Below, piece by piece: positions 6,954 through 15,158 of a stretch of DNA of 64,000 nt. The DNA lies in contig NZ_OZ244111.1 of assembly GCF_965215655.1 (NCBI RefSeq), positions 682,001-746,000 on the forward strand, given 5' to 3'. The stretch's first letter is position 1; every line of letters starts with the position of its first letter. This stretch comes from Nioella sp965215655. Its GTDB lineage: Bacteria > Pseudomonadota > Alphaproteobacteria > Rhodobacterales > Rhodobacteraceae. The notes beneath the pieces were generated by a model. It searched no databases and was not told where the DNA came from. It was given only the letters and a program-made list of their open reading frames with translations. The position numbers and the translations under genes were made by a program.

Positions 6954-7657
6954 TAGGCTTCCTCCCGCTTGCGCGTGGTGCGCTGTTCGATGCGTTTCTC
7001 ATGTTCGCCCTGGATCAGGCGGTGCACATAGATGCCGGGCAGGTGGATCAGATCGGGGTCGAGCGACCCGCGCGGGACGATTTCCTCCACCTCGGCGATG
7101 CAGATCTTGCCGCACATGGCCGCGGGCGGGTTGAAGTTGCGCGCGGTCTTGCGGAAGACGAGGTTGCCGGTGTCATCGGCCTTCCAGGCCTTGACGATCG
7201 AGAGGTCCGCGAAGATGCCCTCTTCGAGGATGTAATCCTCGCCGCCGAACTGCTTCACTTCCTTACCCTCGGCAATGACGGTGCCGACGCCGGTCTTGGT
7301 GTAGAAGCCGGGGATGCCCGCGCCACCGGCGCGCATGCGCTCGGCCAGCGTGCCTTGCGGGTTGAACTCCAGCTCCAGCTCGCCCGACAGGTACTGGCGC
7401 ATGAATTCCGCGTTTTCGCCCACATAGGACGACATCATCTTCTTGATCTGGCGCGTGTCGAGCAGCTTGCCCAACCCGAACCCGTCCACGCCCGCATTGT
7501 TCGAGGCAACCGTCAGGTCCTTGACCCCCGACTTCACGATCCCGTCGATCAGCAGCTCGGGGATGCCACAGAGGCCAAACCCCCCGGCGGCGATCAGCAT
7601 TCCGTCGAAGAGAACGCCCTCCAGCGCCTCGTCGGCAGAGCCATATACTTTCTTCAT
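6953..7657 (-). CDS. scoA: Succinyl-CoA:3-ketoacid CoA-transferase subunit A
   Basis: Alpha subunit partner of scoB, 234 aa. ATG 7657 is preceded by GGGAG; an upstream in-frame extension lacks an RBS. The glycine-rich motif AAGGFGLCGIPELLI near the N-terminus and GAGIPGFYTKTGVGT are family signatures, as is NFNPPAAMCGK. First gene of a two-gene operon closed by the 6276-6301 terminator. Confidence 0.92.
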   Translation of the reverse strand: MKKVYGSADEALEGVLFDGMLIAAGGFGLCGIPELLIDGIVKSGVKDLTVASNNAGVDGFGLGKLLDTRQIKKMMSSYVGENAEFMRQYLSGELELEFNPQGTLAERMRAGGAGIPGFYTKTGVGTVIAEGKEVKQFGGEDYILEEGIFADLSIVKAWKADDTGNLVFRKTARNFNPPAAMCGKICIAEVEEIVPRGSLDPDLIHLPGIYVHRLIQGEHEKRIEQRTTRKREEA

Positions 7658-7801
7658 GGATTCACTCCCGTAGAATTCCTCGGCTGAACCTGCCGCGCGC
7701 CGTGGGAGAGAGTCAACGCGCCCCGGCAGCGCAGCGGTCGATCCCTCTGCAATACGCAAATCCCCTGTCCGGGCAACAGGTTTCCGTGGGGATAGGTATT
7801 T

Positions 7802-8908
7802 CTACGGACCCTGCAGGGCGTCTTCCATCTCGGCCAGCAAGACCGAGCAGTAATTGTCGAAGCGTGGCCCCGGCTGGCGGGCGTTGAACGTGTCCAGCAT
7901 CGGGTCGGGCGCGGTGATGCGGCTGTCGGACAGCTCCTGAATGACCGCGTGTCCGCAGAAGGGCACGTAAGCCTCCAGATAGCCGCCCTCATGGACAAGA
8001 ACCAGCCTCCCGTCACACAGCTGCGCGGCGGCTTCCTTGGCCATTGTGGTCATCAGGCGGAAGGTCTCGGAGGTCGCCAGCATCCGGGACAGAGGATCGA
8101 GCGCGGCCGCGTCATAGCCGCAGGCCACGATGATCACATCCGGCTGGAAATCGGCGAGCGCCGGAATGACCAACCGTTCCATCGCCTCCAGATAAGTGTT
8201 GTGCCCGGCCCCGGCAGGAAGCGGGATGTTGAGATTGAACCCGTCCCCCGCGCCCGACCCGCGATCCTCGAAATCGCCGGTATCGAGTGGGTAGTTACGT
8301 TCCTGGTGCAGAGAGATCGTCAGCACATCGTCCCGATCGTAGAAAATCGCCTCGGTCCCGTTGCCGTGATGCACATCCCAATCCAGCACCGCGACCCGGT
8401 CAACCATGCCTGCCGCAAAGGCGGCCTCCGCGGCGATGGCGATATTGGCCAGCAGGCAGAACCCGTTGGGAAAGTCGGGCAGACAATGATGCCCCGGAGG
8501 GCGTGACAGCGCATAGGCATTGTCCACCTCGCCGCGCAGCGTTGCGAAGAGCGCCTCCTTGGCCAATCCTGCCGAGACCTTGGCGATCTCGTAGCCCCCC
8601 GGTCCGAACGGCGTGCGCAGGCCCAGTTCGCCGCCGCCCGCATTGGACATGTCCCGGAAGGCTGTCAGGTAGCTTTGCGGATGCACGCGCAGCAGGTCTT
8701 CCTCGGTGACCATCGCGGCCTGACGCACGTCAAGTTCCCGGATCAGGCCCGTCACCTCCAGCAGGTTCTTGAGCCGCCGCTTGGTTTCCGGGTTTTCAGG
8801 CAGGCCGCCCGGCATCGGCTGCACAAGGCCCCCAACCGGTAGCATCATCGCGTAGTTGCCGCCCGCGTGCCAGAAACAGCGTTCGTCCCAGAAAAACCCC
8901 GTGGCCAT
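7802..8908 (-). CDS. Class II histone-deacetylase-like amidohydrolase
   Basis: Zn-dependent deacetylase of the HDAC/acetylpolyamine amidohydrolase/AcuC superfamily, 368 aa. Motifs in order: SRPPGHHCLPDFPNGFC (135-151), VLDWDVHHGNGT (174-185, metal ligands Asp178 and His180), IIVACGYDAAALDP with the third metal Asp, and LVHEGGYLEAYVP. These match bacterial class II enzymes. The substrate, acetylated polyamine or another N-acetyl compound, cannot be told from sequence. Its 5' end faces DUF167 across an intergenic palindrome cluster (8998-9080). Confidence 0.88.
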   Translation of the reverse strand: MATGFFWDERCFWHAGGNYAMMLPVGGLVQPMPGGLPENPETKRRLKNLLEVTGLIRELDVRQAAMVTEEDLLRVHPQSYLTAFRDMSNAGGGELGLRTPFGPGGYEIAKVSAGLAKEALFATLRGEVDNAYALSRPPGHHCLPDFPNGFCLLANIAIAAEAAFAAGMVDRVAVLDWDVHHGNGTEAIFYDRDDVLTISLHQERNYPLDTGDFEDRGSGAGDGFNLNIPLPAGAGHNTYLEAMERLVIPALADFQPDVIIVACGYDAAALDPLSRMLATSETFRLMTTMAKEAAAQLCDGRLVLVHEGGYLEAYVPFCGHAVIQELSDSRITAPDPMLDTFNARQPGPRFDNYCSVLLAEMEDALQGP

Positions 8909-8997
8909 GTCGTTCCTCGCTCGCTTTCTTGGGCAGAGTGGCGGCAGTCTCGACCGCGCGCAAGCATTTGCAGGGGGGTGGCGGTTCGGGGCGGCCC

Positions 8998-9080
8998 AAA
9001 AATCTTCCAGAAGATTTTTCGGTCATGAAAAAGCTTCTTGAAGCTTTTTAGAGAGTGAAGAATTTTCTGGAAAATTCTTC
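8998..9080. repeat. Triple-palindrome intergenic element, locus A
   Basis: Three near-touching perfect palindromes with 2-nt centres: AAAAATCTTC/GAAGATTTTT (8998-9019, centre CA), AAAAAGCTTC/GAAGCTTTTT (9028-9049, centre TT) and GAAGAATTTTC/GAAAATTCTTC (9057-9080, centre TG). It lies between divergent genes, so it is not simply a terminator. The same element type recurs at 17617 and 24257. Confidence 0.9.
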
Positions 9081-9101
9081 TTGGCGGGGACAAAGACCGC
9101 T

Positions 9102-9371
9102 ATGGCCCGAACAATCCCCGATCTCAGCACCCTTGCATTGCCCGGTGCCCGCATCGCCCTGTGCGTCACCCCCAAGGCATCCCGCAATGCCGTGGTTCCG
9201 GCAGAAGCGGCGGGCGATCCCCTGCGCGTCTATGTCACCACCGTGCCCGAAGGCGGAAAGGCCAATGCCGCCGTGCTGAAACTGCTGGCCAAGGCGCTCG
9301 GGCTGCCGAAATCGCGGCTGACCATCGTGCAGGGAGAAACCGGGCGGGACAAGCTGATCGAAATCGGCTGA
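9102..9371 (+). CDS. DUF167 (YggU) family protein
   Basis: Small conserved protein of unknown function, 89 aa. The core VTPKASRNAVVP, LRVYVTTVPEGGKANAAVLKLLAKALGLPKS and VQGETGRDKLIEI matches the DUF167 alpha-beta fold. ATG 9102 follows GGGGA; a TTG at 9081 is an alternative start but would begin exactly at the edge of palindrome A3. The gene starts only 21 bp from that palindrome, so the element may be in its promoter or leader. Confidence 0.85.
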   Translation: MARTIPDLSTLALPGARIALCVTPKASRNAVVPAEAAGDPLRVYVTTVPEGGKANAAVLKLLAKALGLPKSRLTIVQGETGRDKLIEIG

Positions 9372-9409
9372 GCCTTGCCCCTTCGCGCCCGATCTGTTGG
9401 GATTATCTC

Positions 9410-9757
9410 ATGACCGAGCCGACGGACAAAGAGCTGGCCGATCGTTACCGCCCCCGATTGGAGGTGGAGCGTGCAGCGCTTCAGCACTCCTCTGACGCAA
9501 CCGCAGAGGGAAGAAAACCCGTGGAACTGGACCAGACCAGCATCGGGCGGCTGTCCCGTCAGGATGCCTTGCAGGGGCAGGCCATGGCCTCGGCGCTGGA
9601 GGCGCGCCGCCATGGTCGCATTCGCGCCATTGCGGCAGCCCTCGCGCGGATGGAGGAGGGTGACTTCGGCTGGTGCGAGGATTGCGGCGACTTCATCGGC
9701 GTCCCGCGTCTGGACGTGGACCCTTGCGCGGTGCGCTGCGTGTCCTGTGCCTCTTAG
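9410..9757 (+). CDS. DksA/TraR-family zinc-finger protein
   Basis: Possible RNA-polymerase secondary-channel regulator, 115 aa, shorter than true DksA (about 150 aa). An N-terminal helical region covers residues 1-80. A C4 zinc finger sits at the C-terminus (WCEDCGDFIGVPRLDVDPCA then CVSC, spacing C-x2-C ... C-x2-C). It lacks a recognisable Asp-Asp-Ala coiled-coil tip, so it may be a DksA-like paralogue with a different role. Its stop overlaps the convergent sulfotransferase stop. Confidence 0.8.
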   Translation: MTEPTDKELADRYRPRLEVERAALQHSSDATAEGRKPVELDQTSIGRLSRQDALQGQAMASALEARRHGRIRAIAAALARMEEGDFGWCEDCGDFIGVPRLDVDPCAVRCVSCAS

Positions 9758-10485
9758 GCGAGCCAATGCGCCAGATCGCGCCCGGTCTGATCCTGCAACA
9801 CGGTGATATCAGCCCTGTAATAGTCCTTCAGCTCATCTCTCAGGGCATCTGACAGGACCGGCATGCTGTCCCATCCGAGACGTTTGAACATGGCCTCCTT
9901 GTCATTGGCCCTGAATCTCGCCTTTCTCGGGGGGACATCGCAGTCGAGTCCGAGATCGGCCATCACACCGGCCAGAAAGGCCGGTTGATTGGCCACCAGA
10001 TCATCATAGAAATAGACTCGTAAGCCCGGAACATGCTGTCGCCAGTGGGTCAGGATCGCGCCATACATCCCGTAAGCCAGCATGTTGAATGACGGATCCA
10101 GATCGGTGATCTCAGCGGCATGGGGCAAGCGGCGGCGCATCATGTGGTGCGTATACGCGCTCAGGTAACGATCTACAGGGTTGCGCAGGACGGCGAGGGC
10201 TTCGATGCCGGGCAAGTGTCGCGCCACGCGGGCGGCCACGTCTATGCCCGCGTCAGGCAGGCTGAAATAGCCCGGAGTGGATTCGAACCGATACACATGC
10301 GCGGGATCGTCGGGGAAGGCGTTTGCATATTCCTCCAGACGGTCCTCGAAATCCGGCAGCAGCAGGAAGTTCAATTCCTTGAAACGTCGGTTCGCCCCGA
10401 ACCGGGCAGATCTCATCAGGGCTTTGTGCAGCCATGTCGTGCCGCTTTTCTGGGCCCCGACAATCAGCAGGTTGGGCAATGGCAT
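9754..10485 (-). CDS. Sulfotransferase-domain protein
   Basis: 243-aa PAPS-dependent sulfotransferase-like protein. The 5'-phosphosulfate loop is visible at the N-terminus (LLIVGAQKSGTTWLHKAL, residues 6-23) and the 3'-phosphate region as ALAVLRNPVDRYLSAYTHHM. These are the two hallmark motifs of the family. No signal peptide. The acceptor is unknown; in bacteria such enzymes can modify glycolipids, polysaccharides or small metabolites. Confidence 0.82.
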   Translation of the reverse strand: MPLPNLLIVGAQKSGTTWLHKALMRSARFGANRRFKELNFLLLPDFEDRLEEYANAFPDDPAHVYRFESTPGYFSLPDAGIDVAARVARHLPGIEALAVLRNPVDRYLSAYTHHMMRRRLPHAAEITDLDPSFNMLAYGMYGAILTHWRQHVPGLRVYFYDDLVANQPAFLAGVMADLGLDCDVPPRKARFRANDKEAMFKRLGWDSMPVLSDALRDELKDYYRADITVLQDQTGRDLAHWLA

Positions 10486-10513
10486 TCGGAAAATCGTCCC
10501 GGCTCAATAAAGA

Positions 10514-10768
10514 TCAGGTCTTGTTGCTGTCCGCCGGGATGACCCGAATGCGGTAGATGCCTTCTGGCAGGTCCAGCGCGGCGGCAAGGTCCCGCAATTG
10601 CGTGTCGGACAGAGTGATTTTCTGAACGCTGTCGGTATGCGGGTCATATTGTTCGAGAGTCACGCATTCCTCGAAGGCAGAGATCGTCAGATCCTCCTCC
10701 AGCGGGGCCGCGCCCTCGTCGACTAGGGTAATGACGGTCGCGTCGAAATCGTGCTCGATGGTAAACAT
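10514..10768 (-). CDS. Hypothetical acidic small protein
   Basis: 84 aa from ATG 10768. Acidic, with FDATVITLVDEGAAPLEEDL and a C-terminal LPEGIYRIRVIPADSN. No domain was recognised and no membrane segment or signal is visible. The RBS is weak (CTCTGATCCC). It lies 28 bp upstream of the sulfotransferase on the same strand and could be co-transcribed. Coding is likely from codon pattern and lack of overlap with other genes. Confidence 0.55.
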   Translation of the reverse strand: MFTIEHDFDATVITLVDEGAAPLEEDLTISAFEECVTLEQYDPHTDSVQKITLSDTQLRDLAAALDLPEGIYRIRVIPADSNKT

Positions 10769-10925
10769 GGGATCAGAGTAGTGCGCCACGCGCGGCTTGC
10801 CTAGCCCGATTGCCCGAAATTGCAGCGCCGATGCTTGATCTGAGTCAATGTCACGTCCCGGCAGATGCGCGACCCTCGGGGCAGGCCGCAGTGTTGTCAG
10901 GCGGCCCCGTTGCAGGAGATGACGG

Positions 10926-11180
10926 ATGCCCGGACGCAAAACGATCGAGGAGCATGAACGGCTCATGGGTCAGATGGCTGATCGCCTTGGCGTGGATCTG
11001 GACGAGGCCGAGTTGCGTGGCGATCTTGCCCCGGAACAGCGTCGCGACATGGTGCTGAGTTGCACCAACTGCACCTCGCCCGAGGAATGCGGCAAGTGGC
11101 TGGAAAGCCACGACAAAGCAGAGGACGCCCCGTCGTATTGCCGTAATGGCGCGGTGCTGACGGACCTGCGTGACAGCTGA
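10926..11180 (+). CDS. DUF6455-type protein, copy 1
   Basis: 84-aa cytoplasmic protein of unknown function. AGGAG precedes the ATG. It has MGQMADRLGVDLDEAELRGDL, then a cysteine-containing core LSCTNCTSPEECGKWL and a final YCRNGAVLTDL. Cys spacing (C-x2-C-x5-C ... C) could bind a metal or form a redox pair. It is a paralogue of the next gene. The family name is assigned from pattern memory of Rhodobacterales proteins, not from a search. Confidence 0.72.
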   Translation: MPGRKTIEEHERLMGQMADRLGVDLDEAELRGDLAPEQRRDMVLSCTNCTSPEECGKWLESHDKAEDAPSYCRNGAVLTDLRDS

Positions 11181-11207
11181 ATTCCTCATCTGCCAAGGAT
11201 CGTAACC

Positions 11208-11465
11208 ATGGCCCATCCGCTCGGCGATATTCGCCACCATTTCATGCTGTCGCAATCCATGGCAAAGGTCATCGGGGCCGATCTGGCGCATGCGGTGCAT
11301 GAGGGCAGACTCTCGCAGGAAGACTGGTCCGATGCGGTCACGCGCTGTCGGGGGTGTGACTGGGCACGGTCCTGCGAGGACTGGCTTGCGGCGCAGGGAG
11401 AGTCGGGCGAGGCTGCCCCGGCCAACTGCGCCAATGCTGCCCTGTTTCGGCGGTTGGCGAGCTGA
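11208..11465 (+). CDS. DUF6455-type protein, copy 2
   Basis: 85-aa paralogue of the preceding gene, 27 bp downstream with AAGGA before its ATG. Shared layout: SQSMAKVIGADLAHAVHEGRL, the cysteine core VTRCRGCDWARSCEDWL and NCANAALFRRL. Both genes together look like a tandem duplication that has diverged considerably. Function unknown. Confidence 0.72.
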   Translation: MAHPLGDIRHHFMLSQSMAKVIGADLAHAVHEGRLSQEDWSDAVTRCRGCDWARSCEDWLAAQGESGEAAPANCANAALFRRLAS

Positions 11466-11527
11466 TCTTTTTTCGATGACATCTAAGGCAATCCCGGCCT
11501 AACCTGTTGAAAACAGGGGGGATGGGG

Positions 11528-11881
11528 ATGCTGAAACGGGAATGGCATCGGCTGGTGAATCGCTGTGTCTGGTCCTGGGCGGGGTGGAAGAACGCCTGGG
11601 GGAATGAGCCGAGCCTGAAATTCTGGACGACCATGAATGTTCCGAGCGCAGGTCTGGCGCTTTGGTTGCCGCTAAGTCGCGGGGAAACCATGATAATCCT
11701 GATGGGCGGTGTGCTGGTCCTGGCGGCGGAGCTGCTGAACACCTCGCTGGAGCGGACGGTGGATTATATCTCGACAGATCAAGATGTTAGGGCGCGGGAC
11801 GCCAAGGATGTGGGCAGCGCGGGCGTGGCGATGACGGCGATGGCCGTGGGGGTTGCGTGGCTTGTCGTTTTGTTTGGATGA
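11528..11881 (+). CDS. dgkA: Diacylglycerol kinase (DgkA type)
   Basis: Integral-membrane lipid kinase that phosphorylates diacylglycerol, 117 aa from ATG 11528 (ATG 11522 is possible). Three predicted membrane helices. The family signature is AAELLNTSLERTVDYIS followed by RDAKDVGSAGVAMTAMAV; the Glu in AELLNTSLE is the metal/catalytic carboxylate region. NEPSLKFWTTMN matches the N-terminal amphipathic region (usually NExAFR). Length fits the family. Confidence 0.9.
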   Translation: MLKREWHRLVNRCVWSWAGWKNAWGNEPSLKFWTTMNVPSAGLALWLPLSRGETMIILMGGVLVLAAELLNTSLERTVDYISTDQDVRARDAKDVGSAGVAMTAMAVGVAWLVVLFG

Positions 11882-11911
11882 CGCTATCCCACTGATAGGG
11901 AAGGGAAATCC

Positions 11912-12259
11912 ATGCGGCAGATCGAGAATGTGATCAGCGACCGGGGGTCGAAATACGCTGTTTCGGGCGGGCCTGCGGCCAGTCGGCGCGATGTGGACGA
12001 GTTCCTCAAGGCACTGAAAAAGAAGAAGAAATACGCCAAGGCTACGCATAATTCCTGGGCCGTGCTGCTGCCCGATGGGCCACTCAAATCCGATGACGGG
12101 GAAAGTGGCGCGGGCAATATCATCCTCAAGATGTTGGAGGGGGAGGGGCTGCACGCGCATCTTGTAGTGGTCACCCGCTGGTATGGCGGCAAACATCTGG
12201 GCGGCGACCGCTTTCGCCACGTGGCCGATGCCTGCCGCGCCTATTTCGCACAGAAATAG
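11912..12259 (+). CDS. IMPACT (YigZ/UPF0029) N-domain protein
   Basis: 115 aa, only the N-terminal IMPACT domain; YigZ proteins are usually about 200 aa with a second domain. Seen motifs: KYAKATHNSWAVL, SDDGESGAGNIILKML and VVVTRWYGGKHLGGDRF, which match the conserved SDDGEP..G and VTRYFGG.KLG blocks. RBS AGGGAAATCC. The role of the family is uncertain, with links to translation control. Next to it is a 53-bp GTACACCCCC repeat (12258-12310) overlapping its stop codon. Confidence 0.82.
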   Translation: MRQIENVISDRGSKYAVSGGPAASRRDVDEFLKALKKKKKYAKATHNSWAVLLPDGPLKSDDGESGAGNIILKMLEGEGLHAHLVVVTRWYGGKHLGGDRFRHVADACRAYFAQK

Positions 12260-12310
12260 GGGGGTGCCGGGCGTACACCCCCTGTACACCCCCCGTACAC
12301 CCCCTGTGCA
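12258..12310. repeat. 53-bp GTACACCCCC intergenic element, copy 1
   Basis: A G-rich 5' part (AGGGGGGTGCCGGGC) then three direct repeats of a GTACACCCCC-like decamer, ending CTGTGCA. The same 53 bp occurs at 57697-57749 with a CT/AG difference near the middle. Both copies start at or just after the stop region of a plus-strand gene. Confidence 0.85.
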
Positions 12311-12322
12311 GACAAAACGGCG

Positions 12323-12565
12323 TCAGAGTGCCTTGTGAGATCCGTCGCAAAGCGGCTGGCGCGACGAGTGCTTGCAGCCGCAGAAGAACACCTTGCCGGT
12401 CTTTTCGGCGGTGTATTTCACCGGGGTGAAATCGCTGCCCTTGTGAGAGCCGTCGCAAAAGGGCTGCCGCTGGCTCTGCCCACAGGCGCACCAGAAGTAA
12501 TTCTTGCCCTCCTCCACCTCGATTGGGAAGGGGGCGGTCTGGGCGATCTTGGGGGCGTCGGTCAT
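12323..12565 (-). CDS. Dual CDGSH iron-sulfur protein
   Basis: 80-aa protein with two tandem CDGSH motifs, WCACGQSQRQPFCDGSH and FCGCKHSSRQPLCDGSH, each giving the three Cys and one His of a [2Fe-2S] cluster. AGGAG precedes ATG 12565. Bacterial two-motif CDGSH proteins are soluble, unlike mitochondrial mitoNEET, and are thought to act in iron, sulfur or redox handling. Confident as a family member; specific role unknown. Confidence 0.92.
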   Translation of the reverse strand: MTDAPKIAQTAPFPIEVEEGKNYFWCACGQSQRQPFCDGSHKGSDFTPVKYTAEKTGKVFFCGCKHSSRQPLCDGSHKAL

Positions 12566-12682
12566 TGGGGCTCTCCTGTTGGTTGGCTGTCGTGTTACGT
12601 GACCCGGTAGGGCGGGCAAAGTCCATAAGCTCGGCCTCTGCGGCAGGGCAGGGGCGATGTGCGCACAAGTGGTCCACGGGGT

Positions 12683-13042
12683 CTAACGATCGGCGCGCTC
12701 CTGACGTCGGCGGTGCAGCGCATAGAGCGCCGGGGCCGCAGCATGGCGATAGGCCCGATCCGCCAGCCAATGGACACCCGGCAGACCGGTGATACGTGCC
12801 AGCCAGCGCCAGCCCGGCAGTTGCGACCAGAGCAGGCGGAAGGCATCGAGCCCCTCGTGCCGTTGGCCATCCTGTTCGACGCGGAAACTGCGCGCGGCAC
12901 TGTCGGGGGTAAGGGACCATTCGGCGGCTTGTTCCAGCCCGTCGATCCGAAGCGTCACCCCCGCGCGGTCCGCCTGCCGCGCATAGGCCGCAACCTCGCG
13001 CGCGCAGATCGGGCATGTGTCGTTGTGCAAAACTTTCATCAT
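12683..13042 (-). CDS. DCC-family (DUF393) thiol oxidoreductase-like protein
   Basis: 119 aa. The N-terminal MKVLHNDTCPICAREVAAY holds a thioredoxin-like CxxC; family members usually read YDGxCxxC, so the Asp-Gly is altered to Asn-Asp. GLDAFRLLWSQLPGWRWLARI and YRHAAAPALYALHRRR are typical downstream blocks. No clear RBS; tandem ATGs at 13042 and 13039 are both possible. Confidence 0.82.
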   Translation of the reverse strand: MMKVLHNDTCPICAREVAAYARQADRAGVTLRIDGLEQAAEWSLTPDSAARSFRVEQDGQRHEGLDAFRLLWSQLPGWRWLARITGLPGVHWLADRAYRHAAAPALYALHRRRQERADR

Positions 13043-13268
13043 GAGCGGCAGGTAGGGCGAGAGGAGAAGAGGGCAAGGGAGGTGCCCCGGCGCGGAATCG
13101 AGGCGAAGCCGCCGCGCCATCGCCGACGCGCCCCCACGCGGAGGCGATTTGGGTGGGTCTGGGAGAGACGGTTGAGGTCGTCCGGGTGTGGCCGGGATAA
13201 AGCGCGCGGATTGGAGGGCAGGATCGCCCCCGCGCGCGTCGGAGATGGCGCTTGGGGCGGGTTCGACC

Positions 13269-14630
13269 CTACAGCGTTAGCCGTCCCCACAAATCATACT
13301 CCGACGCCTCGTCCACCTCGACCTCGACGATATCCCCCGCTGACAACCCCTCGAACCCTTCATCAATAAACAGGTTCCCGTCGATCTCGGGGGCATCCGC
13401 CTTGGTCCGGCAGGTGGCGCCTTCTTCGTCCACCTCGTCGACGATGACCTGCATCCTTGTGCCCACCTTGGCCGCGAGTTTGGCCTCGGAAATCGCCTGT
13501 GATTTCTCCATGAAACGGTGGAAGCGGTCTTCCTTGACCTCTTCGGGCACGTGGTCGGGCAGGTCGTTGGACCGGGCCCCGGCCACGTTTTCGTAGCGGA
13601 AGCAGCCGACGCGATCCAGTTGCGCCTCGTCCAGCCAGTCGAGCAGGGTCTGGAATTCCGCCTCCGTCTCGCCGGGGTAGCCCACGATGAAGGTGGAGCG
13701 CAGGGTGATATCGGGGCAATCCGCGCGCCACGCGGCGATTTCATCGAGCGTGCGCGCGGCGGCGGCGGGGCGGGCCATGCGTTTCAGGGTTTCCGGGTGG
13801 GCGTGCTGGAAGGGGATGTCGAGATAGGGCAGGATCAGCCCCTCGGCCATGGCCGGGATCAGGTCGCGCACATGGGGGTAGGGGTAGACGTAATGCATGC
13901 GGACCCAGGCCCCGAGCGAGCCCAGATCGCGGGCGAGGGGGAGGATGGGAAACTTGTCGTCCCGGTCCTTCCAGTCGGTGCCATAGGCGGAGGTGTCCTG
14001 GGAGATCACGAGGAGTTCCCTCACCCCGGCCTCGACCAGCTTCTCGGCCTCGCGCATCACCGCTTTATGGGGACGGGAGGCAAGACGCCCGCGCATGTCG
14101 GGGATGATGCAGAACTTGCACTTGTGGTTACAGCCCTCGGAGATCTTGAGATAGCTGTAATGGCGCGGGGTCAGCGACACGCCGCGCGCGGGCAGCAGGT
14201 CGATGAACGGGTCGGGGTCGGGCGGCACGGCTTTGTGGACGGCATCGAGCACCTGTTCATATTGATGCGGGCCGGTGACGGCCAGAACCGTGGGATGGGT
14301 GCCGGTGATGGTCTCGGGCTCCGCCCCCATGCAGCCGGTGACGATGACCTTGCCGTTTTGTTGCAGCGCCTCGCCGATGGCCTCGAGGCTCTCCATCTTG
14401 GCGGAGTCCAGAAACCCGCAGGTGTTGACGATGACCGCCTCCGCGCCCGCGTAGTCGGGGGAGATCGCGTAGCCCTCGGCCCTGAGCCGCGTCAGGATGC
14501 GCTCGCTGTCCACCAGCGCCTTGGGGCAGCCGAGCGAGACCATGCCGATGGTGGGCTGGCCGGGGCGTTTGTCCTCGGGGATGCGCGCATGCGCGAGGTC
14601 GGGGCGGAGATCGGGTGGGTTCTGGGTCAT
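13269..14630 (-). CDS. rimO: Ribosomal protein S12 methylthiotransferase RimO
   Basis: Radical-SAM enzyme that adds a methylthio group to an Asp of ribosomal protein S12. 453 aa, normal length. N-terminal MTTase domain with cluster cysteines Cys35 (MVSLGCPKALVDSE), Cys71 (NTCGF) and Cys100 (TGCMGAE). Radical-SAM CxxxCxxC is Cys167/171/174 (EGCNHKCKFCIIPD). C-terminal TRAM domain ends at SEYDLWGRLTL. The frame is open far upstream, but ATG 14630 fits the family N-terminus. Confidence 0.95.
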   Translation of the reverse strand: MTQNPPDLRPDLAHARIPEDKRPGQPTIGMVSLGCPKALVDSERILTRLRAEGYAISPDYAGAEAVIVNTCGFLDSAKMESLEAIGEALQQNGKVIVTGCMGAEPETITGTHPTVLAVTGPHQYEQVLDAVHKAVPPDPDPFIDLLPARGVSLTPRHYSYLKISEGCNHKCKFCIIPDMRGRLASRPHKAVMREAEKLVEAGVRELLVISQDTSAYGTDWKDRDDKFPILPLARDLGSLGAWVRMHYVYPYPHVRDLIPAMAEGLILPYLDIPFQHAHPETLKRMARPAAAARTLDEIAAWRADCPDITLRSTFIVGYPGETEAEFQTLLDWLDEAQLDRVGCFRYENVAGARSNDLPDHVPEEVKEDRFHRFMEKSQAISEAKLAAKVGTRMQVIVDEVDEEGATCRTKADAPEIDGNLFIDEGFEGLSAGDIVEVEVDEASEYDLWGRLTL

Positions 14631-14741
14631 GGCCGGGCAGATACATCGGAGCAGGCGGCGAGGGAAGGGAATTCCGGACTTGCACGGTGCCATGGCAATG
14701 CCGATGTGATAGGCTCGGATGCGTGACAGGTGAGGACCGAG

Positions 14742-15044
14742 ATGACCGGGGACGACGACGACAGATACCAGGGCCGCATTCATGGCGAGCAGTTCGAGGC
14801 CGAGGAGGATTCGATCGGGATGCGGCTGGTCTACATGATCCTGATCGCGATCATGATCTCGCTGGCGCAGACCGTTCTGGGGATCGCGACGCTGATCCAG
14901 TTCGTGATCCTGCTGATCAACAAGCAACCCAATGAGAGGCTGGCCGATTTCGGCACCGATCTGGGGGTCTGGGTTGCGAAGGCGGCGCGCTATCAGACGG
15001 CGGCCAGCAATGTGAAGCCCTGGCCCTGGACCGAGCTGGACTGA
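14742..15044 (+). CDS. DUF4389 membrane protein
   Basis: 100 aa. An acidic N-terminus is followed by one long hydrophobic stretch (residues about 28-66, MRLVYMILIAIMISLAQTVL then FVILLI) that may form two helices, then NKQPNERLADFGTDLGVWV and PWPWTEL. This layout matches DUF4389. ATG 14742 follows GTGAGG; GTG 14730 is an alternative. Function unknown. Confidence 0.8.
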   Translation: MTGDDDDRYQGRIHGEQFEAEEDSIGMRLVYMILIAIMISLAQTVLGIATLIQFVILLINKQPNERLADFGTDLGVWVAKAARYQTAASNVKPWPWTELD

Positions 15045-15158
15045 AACTGCGGCCAGCGACGCGCAAATCCTTGCCTGCGCGGGACTTTTCCAACTTTGCG
15101 CTATCCCGGTTCCGCGCATCGCGCTACCTTTTCCCCAAAGTGGCAAGGAGTGGCGGGC

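Noticed and set aside
13269..15146. RimO open frame extending to 15146
   Set aside because: The extra N-terminus has no similarity to RimO and overlaps the DUF4389 gene; ATG 14630 fits the family.
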